Shown piece after piece: positions 8,040 through 15,961 of a stretch of 64,000 bases of DNA (the first letter of the stretch is position 1; every line of letters begins with the position of its first letter). This stretch comes from HGM12587 sp964602445 (GTDB lineage Bacteria; Bacillota; Clostridia; Lachnospirales; Lachnospiraceae). A program made the translations under genes and the position numbers. Under the pieces are notes generated by a model. The model had not been told where the DNA came from, did not search any database, and saw nothing but the letters and a program-made list of their open reading frames with translations. The stretch lies in contig CAZRQV010000002.1 in the NCBI GenBank assembly GCA_964602445.1, positions 62,001 to 126,000 on the forward strand. The letters are read 5' to 3'.

Positions 8040-9247
8040 TCGAGTGGATAAAATCAAAACCGAAATTATATGCGTTTTTCATGGGAATCTTAAAAATTTA
8101 TAGAAAGATCCATGAAGTATTTATGCGTCTGGCATGGCATTTGTTTGTACATTTTCCGTTAAAGACGAAAAAAGTGGTATTTGGAAATTTTTACGGCGGT
8201 GGTTTTGGAGACAATCCTAAATTTATTGCAGAAGAAATGCTTCGCAGAAATCTTGGATTTGAAATGTACTGGATGCTGGAAGATCAGAGCAGTCCATTGC
8301 CAGAAGGAATCAAACCATTGAGACCCAATACATTTGCATTTGCATATCATATGGCAACGGCAAAATTCTGGGTGGATAATACGAGAAAACAGCATTATCT
8401 GATCAAACGAAATGAGCAGTATTATATCCAGACATGGCATGGCGGTCCGGGGTTGAAAAAAGTGGAGCTGGATGTGGCACATTCGATTTCCAAAGAATAT
8501 CAGGAATATGCAAAAGCAGATTCTAAGAGGATTGATCTGTTCTTATCCTGCTGTCAATGGTGTTCTGACCTGTATCACAGAGCGTTCTGGTATGATGGTC
8601 CGCTGTTGGAAAAGGGCATTCCGAAAAACGATCTTTATTTTCGCGATCCGGCACCGATCCGAAAAAAGGTACTGGAACGTTTTCAGATTCCGGAAGATGC
8701 AAAGCTGGTCATGTATGCACCGACCTATCGGGATGACCGCAGTACTGATATGTACAATCTGGATTATGAGCGTACTCTGACAGCACTTCATCAGCGGTTT
8801 GGCGGAAACTGGTATCTGCTGGTGCGGCTTCATCCAAACTGTGCAGCATCTGCCGGAGAAGTGACCACGGGAGAAAATGTGCGTAATGCAACGTTGTATG
8901 AAAATATGCAGGAGCTGCTTGTGGCATGTGATATGATCATCAGCGATTATTCCGGCTGTGCATTTGATTATCTGATGCTGAAACGTCCGGGATTTTTATA
9001 TGCAGAAGATTATGAAAAGATTAAAAAGGTAAAAGATTATTATTTTACGTTAGACGAGCTTCCGTTTGATCTGGCATTTAACAATGAGGAACTGGAAGCA
9101 TTTATTTTAAATTTTGATCCGGTACAATACGAGCAAAAATGTGATGAGTATTTGAAAAAGATCGGATATTTTGATGACGGACATGCTGCGGAAGCAGTGG
9201 TGGATGTGATCTTGGAAAAGGCAGGAATTCATGAAAGAGAGAAATAG
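8036..9247 (+). CDS. CDP-glycerol glycerophosphotransferase family (TagB/TagF-like) transferase
   Basis: A 403-residue member of the Glyphos_transf family (PF04464), which transfers a polyol-phosphate from a CDP donor. Visible hallmarks, in order: VVFGNFYGGGFGDNPKFIAEE, TWHGGPGLKKVELD (catalytic HG motif), DLFLSCCQWCSDLY, GIPKNDLYF, MYAPTYRDD, RLHPN and DMIISDYSGCAFDYL. The C-terminal half is the GT-B-like donor-binding domain. No glycerol-3-phosphate cytidylyltransferase (TagD) was seen in the window, but a LicC-like cytidylyltransferase lies two genes upstream, so the donor may be a CDP-amino-alcohol. It overlaps both neighbours (4 and 17 bases) and acts at the cytoplasmic face. Confidence 0.88.
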   Translation: MIEWIKSKPKLYAFFMGILKIYRKIHEVFMRLAWHLFVHFPLKTKKVVFGNFYGGGFGDNPKFIAEEMLRRNLGFEMYWMLEDQSSPLPEGIKPLRPNTFAFAYHMATAKFWVDNTRKQHYLIKRNEQYYIQTWHGGPGLKKVELDVAHSISKEYQEYAKADSKRIDLFLSCCQWCSDLYHRAFWYDGPLLEKGIPKNDLYFRDPAPIRKKVLERFQIPEDAKLVMYAPTYRDDRSTDMYNLDYERTLTALHQRFGGNWYLLVRLHPNCAASAGEVTTGENVRNATLYENMQELLVACDMIISDYSGCAFDYLMLKRPGFLYAEDYEKIKKVKDYYFTLDELPFDLAFNNEELEAFILNFDPVQYEQKCDEYLKKIGYFDDGHAAEAVVDVILEKAGIHEREK

Positions 9248-10277
9248 CTCCATTGATGCAGTCAAAGGAATCGCCATTGTTCTGGTAATGATCGGTCATG
9301 TGTTTGTACATAACCACATGGAAGATCCCTATGTTTATGATGTGATCAAGGCCGTGCAAATGCCACTGTTTATGTTGATCAGCGGTTATTTATGCGGGCA
9401 TGGAAGGATCATTTCGGATGTTTCATCTTACAGAACGGTCATGAAAAAACGGGCAGTTTCCTATCTGGTTCCTTTTTTTGCATGGCTGACACTGATGCAT
9501 TGGAGAAATCTTCCGGAAGCCTATCATAGAATTTTTACAGAGCTGGATTATGGTCTGTGGTTTCTGGCAGTACTGTTTCTCCTGATATGGATGGTCTATA
9601 CCGCCCAGCTTTTGGCAGGAAGATTAAGAAAACGCCATAAATGGCTGTCAGAAGCAGTCTTTTGGTCTGTTTACGGATGTTTTTGTCTGGTACTGGTCTG
9701 CCAGATTTTAACAGGGAACAACTTTTTAAGCCCTTATTTAATCATTATCTATGTTCCATTTTATATGGCAGGGTATGTGACCGGTCATTATGGAATGTCG
9801 TATCTTTGCTGGGGAACGGGAGAAGCAGGAAAAATAGACTGCAAAAATAGTCGATGGATCCGGGCTGCCGCAGTTATTATGGGAATCCTCTTTCTGTATC
9901 TTGCGGCCGCGTTTGATTTAAATTCCATGGAATCTAAACTGGACACGCTCCTGCAGATGACAGCCTCCGTGTTTGGCAGCGGAGCGATCATTTACGGAGT
10001 CCTTTGGTGGAAAGAGGGAAAAATAAAAAACATATTTGCAAAAATCGGAAGATATACGTTGGAAATTTACGTTATCCACTATCATTTTGCAAATATGCTT
10101 CATTTTCAGGATCGAGTCTATGATTTTTATACGTTACAAGGATTTTTCTTTGTAGTGGCAAGTTTTATCGCCATGAGTGCGGCAACGTTTTGTGTGATCT
10201 GGCTGATGAAAAAGGTGAGGATTCTGGATTTCCTGTTCTTTGGCATGAGTAGATCAGCAGCGGGAGGAAAAAGATGA
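9231..10277 (+). CDS. Acyltransferase family 3 membrane protein
   Basis: A 348-residue acyltransferase-3 protein, the third in the first 10 kb. IDAVKGIAIVLVMIGHVF carries the conserved His in helix 1; MPLFMLISGYLCG and a basic loop follow; IGRYTLEIYVIHYHFANM is the typical C-terminal segment. The start has an AGGAA site and overlaps the upstream TagB/F-like gene by 17 bases, so it belongs to that operon and is its last + strand gene. Its final 113 bases overlap tail to tail with the reverse-strand gene that follows. It probably O-acylates the glycan that carries the phospho-substituent; the position is unknown. Confidence 0.83.
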   Translation: MKERNSSIDAVKGIAIVLVMIGHVFVHNHMEDPYVYDVIKAVQMPLFMLISGYLCGHGRIISDVSSYRTVMKKRAVSYLVPFFAWLTLMHWRNLPEAYHRIFTELDYGLWFLAVLFLLIWMVYTAQLLAGRLRKRHKWLSEAVFWSVYGCFCLVLVCQILTGNNFLSPYLIIIYVPFYMAGYVTGHYGMSYLCWGTGEAGKIDCKNSRWIRAAAVIMGILFLYLAAAFDLNSMESKLDTLLQMTASVFGSGAIIYGVLWWKEGKIKNIFAKIGRYTLEIYVIHYHFANMLHFQDRVYDFYTLQGFFFVVASFIAMSAATFCVIWLMKKVRILDFLFFGMSRSAAGGKR

Positions 10278-11364
10278 TCACGTTATAAGTTGGTCTTGTA
10301 ACAGGATCAAATTCGTACAGGCTGCAGAAAATAAAATATACCGCAGTAGGAATTATTACATCCCAACCCTTTTTCAGGGATACGAAGATCAGTGCGAAAA
10401 AGGCAAGGAAGAAAAGTCCGGCCCAAAGGTACCCGCATTCATAAAAAATACGGAATGCGCCCAGATCAAATAAGGTACCGTCATCCGGAAAGCGGCTGCT
10501 GAACATGAGAATCGGATGTCCCGATAAAAAATCCAGTGCCTGCTGGATTCTGCCGGTTGTGATCTTCCAGTCAAAAAGCTGGGAATTTAAGCTCCAGTGT
10601 ACCGCAAAATCCCATGTGAAATATACATACAGAGCGTAGACGGAAAGAATTCCGGCCATGGCACAAAGTTTTACAAACAGGGTGTGCATCAGCTTGGACA
10701 GATATTTGTAAAAGATTACAAGGATTAGGAAAAACCATACTGCCAGCAGTCCGGTACGGGAGATGGACAACGTATAAATAAAATAATTAAATACAAATAA
10801 AATCAGTAAATGAATAATATTTAACTTTTGATAATAGCCGATGCAGGCGAAAATGATGCAGCGGGCAATGGCCTGATGCCAGATGTTCGGATGATAGAGT
10901 CCGAAACAGTAACGGGTTTCCACTACACCTCGTCCGAAGTCCTGCGTGATCTGCATCGGACTTCCAATCTGAAACAAGGACAGGATCCCCACTGCGGCAA
11001 CAGTCGACAGGGTACTGTAAAACAATATTTTGAAAAATACAGGATAGTCAACATTTTTCATGGCAGCCATGACCAGTACGGCATGAACACAGTAAATATT
11101 CCCGGATCGGGTATAGTTATAAAGTGCGAGAACTGCCAGCAGGGAAAGAATCAGAAATTCCTTTTTCCGATATCTGGTAAGGATCACGCTGCCGAACAAA
11201 AGCCACATGCCTGCAAGACGAAGGGTACGGCTTCCGGGACCGATGACATGCAGGATCAATAATTGAATGCCGCTGTCAGAAATGGCCAGAAGTGCGATGC
11301 CCAGATAAGCAAGGATGGCAGAAAGCCGTTTGACAGAATCCTGAGTAAATAAAGAATGATTCAT
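10165..11364 (-). CDS. Wzy/O-antigen-ligase-like membrane protein, on the reverse strand
   Basis: A 399-residue polytopic protein with about ten to twelve helices and the features of Wzy/WaaL-type polymerases or ligases: a central periplasmic-type loop with FGLYHPNIWHQAIARC, a SISRTG segment after it, and a later loop GRIQQALDFLSGHPILMF. It is the only reverse-strand gene I support in the window. Start ATG (11364-11362) has an AAGGAG site at 11376-11371. The last 23 or so residues, after ...LPLLIYSCQRTGN, are polar and encoded antisense to the acyltransferase end, so they may be read-through after loss of an earlier stop. Polymerase versus ligase cannot be decided. Confidence 0.8.
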   Translation of the reverse strand: MNHSLFTQDSVKRLSAILAYLGIALLAISDSGIQLLILHVIGPGSRTLRLAGMWLLFGSVILTRYRKKEFLILSLLAVLALYNYTRSGNIYCVHAVLVMAAMKNVDYPVFFKILFYSTLSTVAAVGILSLFQIGSPMQITQDFGRGVVETRYCFGLYHPNIWHQAIARCIIFACIGYYQKLNIIHLLILFVFNYFIYTLSISRTGLLAVWFFLILVIFYKYLSKLMHTLFVKLCAMAGILSVYALYVYFTWDFAVHWSLNSQLFDWKITTGRIQQALDFLSGHPILMFSSRFPDDGTLFDLGAFRIFYECGYLWAGLFFLAFFALIFVSLKKGWDVIIPTAVYFIFCSLYEFDPVTRPTYNVIIFFLPLLIYSCQRTGNPESSPFSSARSHKTLPHSWR

Positions 11365-11388
11365 AATAAACTCCTTAAAATATGCTAC

Positions 11389-11413
11389 TCACATTATACA
11401 TGGTCAAATGTGA
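11389..11413. promoter_or_regulatory. Interrupted dyad between divergent promoters (candidate operator)
   Basis: TCACATT (11389-11395) is repeated inverted as AATGTGA (11407-11413), a perfect 7-base dyad with an 11-base spacer. It covers the -10 of the reverse promoter and the -35 edge of the forward promoter, so a protein bound here could control both directions. Function is inferred from position only. Confidence 0.35.
11393..11398 (-). promoter_or_regulatory. Candidate -10 of the promoter for the reverse-strand polymerase-like gene
   Basis: On the reverse strand this reads TATAAT, 28 bases upstream of the start codon at 11364 and ahead of an AAGGAG ribosome site. I see no good -35 at 17 bases, so only the -10 is supported. 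Confidence 0.4.
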
Positions 11414-11438
11414 CAAAGTAAAGGAGATGTGCTATACT
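11410..11438 (+). promoter_or_regulatory. Sigma-A-type promoter for the Wzz-Wzy-Wzx unit
   Basis: GTGACA (11410-11415, five of six to TTGACA), a 17-base spacer, and TATACT (11433-11438) with the extended TGC just before it. This is the best promoter in the window. It would start transcription near 11445, giving a leader of about 45 bases before the Wzz-like gene. Confidence 0.65.
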
Positions 11439-11488
11439 TTTTGAAACCTATGACAGAGAACATGTACTTGTGAAAGGAGAACTTTGAT

Positions 11489-12214
11489 ATGACAGAGAAG
11501 CTGACCATCAGTTTTGAAGATTATGTGAAGTATTATATAAAAAAGTGGAAAATGGCAGCCCTGGTGGTAATTTTATGTGCAGCAGTGTTTGCTGTTGGCT
11601 CCAGATTTCTTGGAGAAGAAATCGTGTCTGAGCCAAGCGAGGAATATCTTTATTATGAACAAGAATCTGCCTGGCTGGAACGCTATCTGAAAGAGTCTGT
11701 TCTCATGCAGATCAATCCGACAGAAATTCCGGAGCGGACATTGTATCTGAAAGATATTTCTGTGAAAGAAGAAACGAAGGACTATGTGCTGTCCAGAGCA
11801 ATCTGGGAAAACTATATCACGGATCGGAATACTGATTATTTTTATGAGCTTTTGGACTGGCAGGAAGAGGAAGATGGAAACGTACAGCTGACGATCCGCC
11901 ATGTCACAGAAGAAGAATGTCTGGATGCTGCAGAATATCTGAAGGATCGTCTGGAAAAAGAAGATGCCTTTATGGAAGTGACTATAGGGGAATCCAAAAT
12001 GACAAAAGACGAAGAACTTCAGGATGAACAGCTGCGCTGGTATGACAGGATAGATTATTCCAAAACATTGCTGCTGGATTCGCAGGCAGGATATACCATT
12101 CAGGTAAATCCGGTGGTATCCGCACTGACAGGCATTTCGGTAGGCGGGATTTTATCCATCGTGCTGATTTTTGTTCTGTGTCTGAAGGAACGGAATCAGA
12201 AGACGGAAGCGTAA
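11489..12214 (+). CDS. Wzz-like polysaccharide chain-length / co-polymerase membrane protein
   Basis: A 241-residue protein with the two-helix layout of Wzz/CpsC proteins: a short cytoplasmic N-terminus (SFEDYVKYYIKKWK), helix 1 at about residues 24-40, a charged extracytoplasmic domain of about 165 residues, and helix 2 at about 212-233 (ISVGGILSIVLIFVLCL) followed by a basic tail. Wzz proteins set glycan chain length together with Wzy, which is the next gene. The extracytoplasmic domain is shorter than in enterobacterial Wzz, and no tyrosine kinase partner (CpsD/Wzc domain) is visible in the window. Start ATG 11489 is behind GAAAGGAG and downstream of a good promoter. Confidence 0.72.
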   Translation: MTEKLTISFEDYVKYYIKKWKMAALVVILCAAVFAVGSRFLGEEIVSEPSEEYLYYEQESAWLERYLKESVLMQINPTEIPERTLYLKDISVKEETKDYVLSRAIWENYITDRNTDYFYELLDWQEEEDGNVQLTIRHVTEEECLDAAEYLKDRLEKEDAFMEVTIGESKMTKDEELQDEQLRWYDRIDYSKTLLLDSQAGYTIQVNPVVSALTGISVGGILSIVLIFVLCLKERNQKTEA

Positions 12215-12250
12215 GCGTTTACAAATCGATATGTGGTAAAGGAGAAAGGT

Positions 12251-13390
12251 TTGAACCGGTTAAAAGAAGTAATTACCATAAAAAATATATTGGAACTGGC
12301 GGCAATGCTCATACTCTATGTTGTTTTTGATGCCGGCGGTATCAAAAAATATGCAGCGGCAGGAGCCTTTTGTCTGCTGTTTCTCTTTTTGGGACGAAAA
12401 AAGAAATGGTCTATGGAAGCAGTGGCCTGTACGGGACTTCCCATGGCGGTCTATCTGGTGCTCGGCTGTATCACGGCACTTTTAGGAGCAGGAGCACAGG
12501 GAATGACCTTAAAGATCATTTTATATGTACTCATGCCCTTTGTACTGGTATTTGCCATGTACACATTTTACGGAAAAGATATGAAACATCTTGTAGATGT
12601 TCAGTTTTTGGGATGTATTTTGGCCTATGCATTGTTTGATGCCCCGACATTTGTGAAAATATTCCGTTGGGAATCCGTATTTGCTTTTTCTTTTGGAATC
12701 TTTGCTCTGTACTATATTTATGAAAAGAATTGGAAGTGTTTTCTGGCGGCAGTTCTGTTTATGCTTTTTGCAGAAAAGAGAATTGCAGTGGTTGCCATTC
12801 TTGCAGCGTTGGCGGCCATGGGGATTTTGTGGCTGTTTCGTTACAGTAAAAAACTGGTATTGCTGCTTTGGACAGCGATTTCCGGCTGCGTATATTTGTA
12901 TGTATATATGATCTATTCGGGAGCTTTGGAAGCATTTTGCTGGGGAGCGAATATCAATACCAACGGAAGAGTGGAAATGTATGGGCGTATGGCACAGGAA
13001 GCACGTTTTTCCGTCGGTTTTCTTGGAAAAGGTCTGGGTTATGTAGAACAGCTGCTGGAACATTGGAATATTCTGACTTATGTGAATCTTCATAATGATC
13101 TTCTGAAATTTTATGTGGAGCTTGGATTTTTGGGACTGTTATGTTATCTGATCAGCTATGGTGTGAGCCTGCATCTGGCAGATCGGAATTTTGGTTCTGT
13201 GAAAATGAGTTTTTTATTTGTATTACTGGTATATACCATGCTGATGTTTACGACAGATAATGTGAGCATTTATATGTTGTATCTGGTGCCGTTTTATAGT
13301 ATCTTTTTTGCGGTACTGGAAGGAAACAGAAAATCTGCAGAAAAGATAGAGGCAGATCAGAAAAATAAGAAAGAAAAGAGTTTACGATGA
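12251..13390 (+). CDS. wzy: Wzy-type polysaccharide polymerase
   Basis: A polytopic membrane protein of the O-antigen polymerase/ligase type. I prefer a TTG start at 12251, because AAAGGAG (12238-12244) sits 6 bases before it; the in-frame GTG at 12233 has no site. The 379-residue product has about ten helices. A large outer loop holds ANINTNGRVEMYGRMAQEARF and then LGKGLGYVEQL with LHNDLLKFYVELGFLG, the glycine and HN...E.G pattern typical of Wzy_C proteins. It lies between a Wzz-like and a Wzx-like gene, overlapping the latter by 4 bases, which supports the polymerase role for the region B glycan. Confidence 0.8.
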   Translation: MNRLKEVITIKNILELAAMLILYVVFDAGGIKKYAAAGAFCLLFLFLGRKKKWSMEAVACTGLPMAVYLVLGCITALLGAGAQGMTLKIILYVLMPFVLVFAMYTFYGKDMKHLVDVQFLGCILAYALFDAPTFVKIFRWESVFAFSFGIFALYYIYEKNWKCFLAAVLFMLFAEKRIAVVAILAALAAMGILWLFRYSKKLVLLLWTAISGCVYLYVYMIYSGALEAFCWGANINTNGRVEMYGRMAQEARFSVGFLGKGLGYVEQLLEHWNILTYVNLHNDLLKFYVELGFLGLLCYLISYGVSLHLADRNFGSVKMSFLFVLLVYTMLMFTTDNVSIYMLYLVPFYSIFFAVLEGNRKSAEKIEADQKNKKEKSLR

Positions 13391-14679
13391 TCAAAACGAT
13401 TTTGAATAAATTAAAAGGAAACCGCTTTATTTCCAATACAATGTGGGATATCGGCGGAAAAATATTTCAGATGGGACTGACTCTTGTGGTCGGTATGCTT
13501 ACTACAAGATATCTGGGACCGTCGAACAGCGGCGTGATCGGTGAAACAGCATCTTACGTTTCTGTGTTCCTTGTATTCTGTCAGTTAGGTTTTACCAGTA
13601 CAGCAGTAAAGGAAATCATGGATAATGGAGACCGGCAGGGAGAAATCCTTGGAACAACGATTTTTTTCAGAGTCGTTACCAGTATTTTATCGACGATTGC
13701 CATTACCTGTCTGCTGTATGTGCTGAAAGACGGGGACAAGACCATTGTTCTGGTTGCTTTTTTACAGAGTTTATCGCTGATCTTTCAGTCCTTTGACATG
13801 ATCCATTACTGGTATCAGTCCAGATTGGAAACACAGGTCAGTGTTAAGATCCAGAGCCTTGCTTATCTGATCATGGCAGTTTATAAAATTGCAATCCTTG
13901 CCCTTGGAAAAAGTGTCGGATGGTTTGCTTTTTCTACCGCCTTGGAAGCGGCGATCGTAGCAGTATTTTTATTGTTTGTTTACGGTAGAAGTGACGGACA
14001 GAAATTGACAGTCTCCTTTTCCGCAGGAAAAGAGATTTTGAAACGAAGCTACCATTTTATTCTGTCCGGATTAATGGCTACCATTTACAGTGAAATGGAT
14101 AAGATCATGATGGGACAGATGCTGGATGAAGCAGCGGTGGGATATTACAGTGCTGCTACGAAAATCTCTAATATGTGGAGCTTTATTCTGACAGCGCTGA
14201 TCAATTCAGCACGACCGCTGATCATTGAAAGTAAATATAAAAGTGAAGCACTTTATATCAAACAGAATAAACGGCTGTATGCAGCCGTGATCTGGAGTGG
14301 GATTGCAGCAGGACTTGGCATTACAATCCTTGCCAAATGGATCATTCTCATTATGTACGGAACAGAGTATCTGCCGTCCGTCAGCTCTCTGCAGATTTCA
14401 GCCTGGTATACTGCATTTGCCATGTTAGGTTCTGCAAGAGGAATCTGGATCGTTTGTGAAGATAAAGCCAAATATGTAAAATATTATCTGGGGGTTGGTG
14501 CGGTATTAAATGTGATCCTGAATTACATTCTCATACCAATGTATGGTCCTGGTGGTGCAGCAATGGCGACATTGATCACACAGATTTTTACTTCCGTATT
14601 TGCACCGGCAATCTTCAAAGAAACCAGAGTGTATACCAAATACGTATTGGAAGCCTTTTTCTTAAAAGGAATCCGATAG
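13387..14679 (+). CDS. wzx: Wzx-type lipid-linked oligosaccharide flippase (MOP superfamily)
   Basis: A 430-residue protein with about twelve membrane helices and the N-terminus of polysaccharide-type MOP flippases: FISNTMWDIGGKIFQMGLTL followed by the conserved TTRYLGPSNSGVIGET. An internal EMDKIMMGQMLDEAAVGYYSAA matches the second half-repeat of the family. It moves undecaprenyl-diphosphate-linked repeat units to the outer leaflet. The start overlaps the Wzy stop (ATGA), so polymerase and flippase are coupled. A second, unrelated-looking Wzx lies at 52105. Family assignment is firm; the specific repeat unit is inferred to be the region B glycan. Confidence 0.9.
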   Translation: MIKTILNKLKGNRFISNTMWDIGGKIFQMGLTLVVGMLTTRYLGPSNSGVIGETASYVSVFLVFCQLGFTSTAVKEIMDNGDRQGEILGTTIFFRVVTSILSTIAITCLLYVLKDGDKTIVLVAFLQSLSLIFQSFDMIHYWYQSRLETQVSVKIQSLAYLIMAVYKIAILALGKSVGWFAFSTALEAAIVAVFLLFVYGRSDGQKLTVSFSAGKEILKRSYHFILSGLMATIYSEMDKIMMGQMLDEAAVGYYSAATKISNMWSFILTALINSARPLIIESKYKSEALYIKQNKRLYAAVIWSGIAAGLGITILAKWIILIMYGTEYLPSVSSLQISAWYTAFAMLGSARGIWIVCEDKAKYVKYYLGVGAVLNVILNYILIPMYGPGGAAMATLITQIFTSVFAPAIFKETRVYTKYVLEAFFLKGIR

Positions 14680-14705
14680 CGGATGCCTGTTCCGTGTGAG
14701 GATAC

Positions 14706-14734
14706 TTGCATGGCAATAGGTTTCGTGGTAAAAT
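14706..14734 (+). promoter_or_regulatory. Possible weak promoter upstream of the aminotransferase gene
   Basis: TTGCAT (14706-14711), 17-base spacer, TAAAAT (14729-14734) in the 174-base gap between wzx and the FdtB-like gene. The -35 is poor, so this is tentative. The gap otherwise holds only the palindrome at 14805-14826. Confidence 0.3.
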
Positions 14735-14804
14735 AAAATGATTATGAGGGAGTATGTCCTGAGATGACTAAAGGGGATCAGGAATACCGGAGAACTGATA
14801 AATG

Positions 14805-14826
14805 GAAAAAAGAACGTTCTTTTTTC
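14805..14826. repeat. Perfect 22-base palindrome before the FdtB-like gene
   Basis: GAAAAAAGAAC followed immediately by its inverse complement GTTCTTTTTTC. The arms abut, so an RNA hairpin would have a small loop and an A/U-rich stem with a built-in U run. It could be a weak terminator or attenuator, or a protein site. It ends 15 bases before the AAAGGA ribosome site of the next gene. Confidence 0.5.
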
Positions 14827-14853
14827 TGCTTTCGATACAGAAAGGAAAATACA

Positions 14854-15951
14854 ATGACAAAGATCATGCCGAACCGCCTCAACAGAGGTTTTGAAAAATA
14901 TCAGGAAGAATTTGAACAGAAGGCTTTAAGCGTACTTCGCAGCGGCTGGTATGTTTTAGGAAATGAAGTCAAAGAGTTTGAAAAAGAATTCGCAGCTTAT
15001 ACAGGTGCAAAGCATTGTGTTGGTCTTGCCAGCGGATTGGATGCCTTGTGGATCGCATTCCGTGTACTGGGAATCGGCCCGGGAGATGAAGTTCTGGTTC
15101 AGGGAAATACTTATATTGCCAGTGTCATGGGGATTACCATGAACGGAGCAACACCGATCTTTATCGAACCGGACGAATATTTTAATATTGATACGAAAAA
15201 ACTGGAAGAAAAGATTACAGAAAAGACAAAGGCGATTCTGGTCGTTCACTTGTACGGACAGGCATCAAAGATGGATGATGTGGCAGCTCTTTGTAAAAAA
15301 TATAATCTTCGTCTGGTAGAAGATTGTGCCCAGTCTCATGGTGCATGTTTCAACGGACAGATGACAGGAACCTTCGGAGATGTAGGATGTTTCTCATTCT
15401 ATCCTTCCAAAAACATCGGTGCGTTCGGCGATGCCGGAGCAATCGTGTGCAATGATGATCAATTAGCAGAAGATTTCAGAGTGTTTAGAAACTACGGAAG
15501 TGAAAAACGCTATTATAATAAAATCGTAGGAGCGAATTCCAGACTGGATGAGCTTCAGGCAGGACTTTTAAGAGTCCGTTTAAGCCATGTGAACGAAATG
15601 GAGGCAGAGCGTCTGAAGATTGCAGAACGATATTCAGCAGAGATCAAAAATCCAAAGATCGAGCTTCCGAAGGTACGAGAAAACTGTACTGCCGTATGGC
15701 ATCAGTTCGTGATCCGCTGTGAAGAGCGTGACCGACTGATCGAATATTTAGATGAACAGGGAGTCGGAACCATCATTCATTATCCGATTCCGCCACATTT
15801 ATCAGAAGCATATGCATATTTAGGATATGAGGAAGGTTCTTTCCCGCTTACCGAAAAATATGCAAAAACCGTTCTTTCCATTCCGATGTATAACGGAATG
15901 ACAGAGGAAGAACAGACACAGGTAATCAATGCGATCAATGCATTCGTATAA
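14854..15951 (+). CDS. DegT/DnrJ/EryC1/StrS sugar aminotransferase, FdtB/QdtB-like (dTDP-3-keto-6-deoxyhexose transaminase)
   Basis: The start is ATG 14854 after AAAGGA; an in-frame ATG at 14764 would add 30 residues across the palindrome and is rejected. The 365-residue product is a fold-type I PLP sugar aminotransferase: LASGLDALWIAF, VHLYGQASKMD, LVEDCAQSHGA and CFSFYPSKNIGAFGDAG, where the Lys of YPSK is the Schiff-base residue, then NSRLDELQAGLLRVRL. Pairing with a cupin 3,4-ketoisomerase immediately downstream points to the FdtB/QdtB branch, which aminates dTDP-3-keto-6-deoxyhexose at C3. The dTDP-4-keto precursor can be made by rmlA and rmlB in this window. Confidence 0.88.
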   Translation: MTKIMPNRLNRGFEKYQEEFEQKALSVLRSGWYVLGNEVKEFEKEFAAYTGAKHCVGLASGLDALWIAFRVLGIGPGDEVLVQGNTYIASVMGITMNGATPIFIEPDEYFNIDTKKLEEKITEKTKAILVVHLYGQASKMDDVAALCKKYNLRLVEDCAQSHGACFNGQMTGTFGDVGCFSFYPSKNIGAFGDAGAIVCNDDQLAEDFRVFRNYGSEKRYYNKIVGANSRLDELQAGLLRVRLSHVNEMEAERLKIAERYSAEIKNPKIELPKVRENCTAVWHQFVIRCEERDRLIEYLDEQGVGTIIHYPIPPHLSEAYAYLGYEEGSFPLTEKYAKTVLSIPMYNGMTEEEQTQVINAINAFV

Positions 15952-15961
15952 GGAGAATCAA

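Noticed and set aside
4780..9247. Phosphonate (PntC-like aminoethylphosphonate) pathway as explanation for the aminotransferase plus cytidylyltransferase
   Set aside because: No phosphoenolpyruvate mutase or phosphonopyruvate decarboxylase is present, and the two activities are separate genes rather than the PntC fusion.
11365..11488. Invertible (phase-variable) promoter between the divergent genes
   Set aside because: The only inverted repeat is 7 bases with an 11-base spacer, too short and close for recombinase-driven inversion; no recombinase gene is present.
12521..13093. A 190-codon reverse frame opposite the Wzy gene
   Set aside because: Antisense shadow of a membrane protein gene; no domain and no ribosome site.
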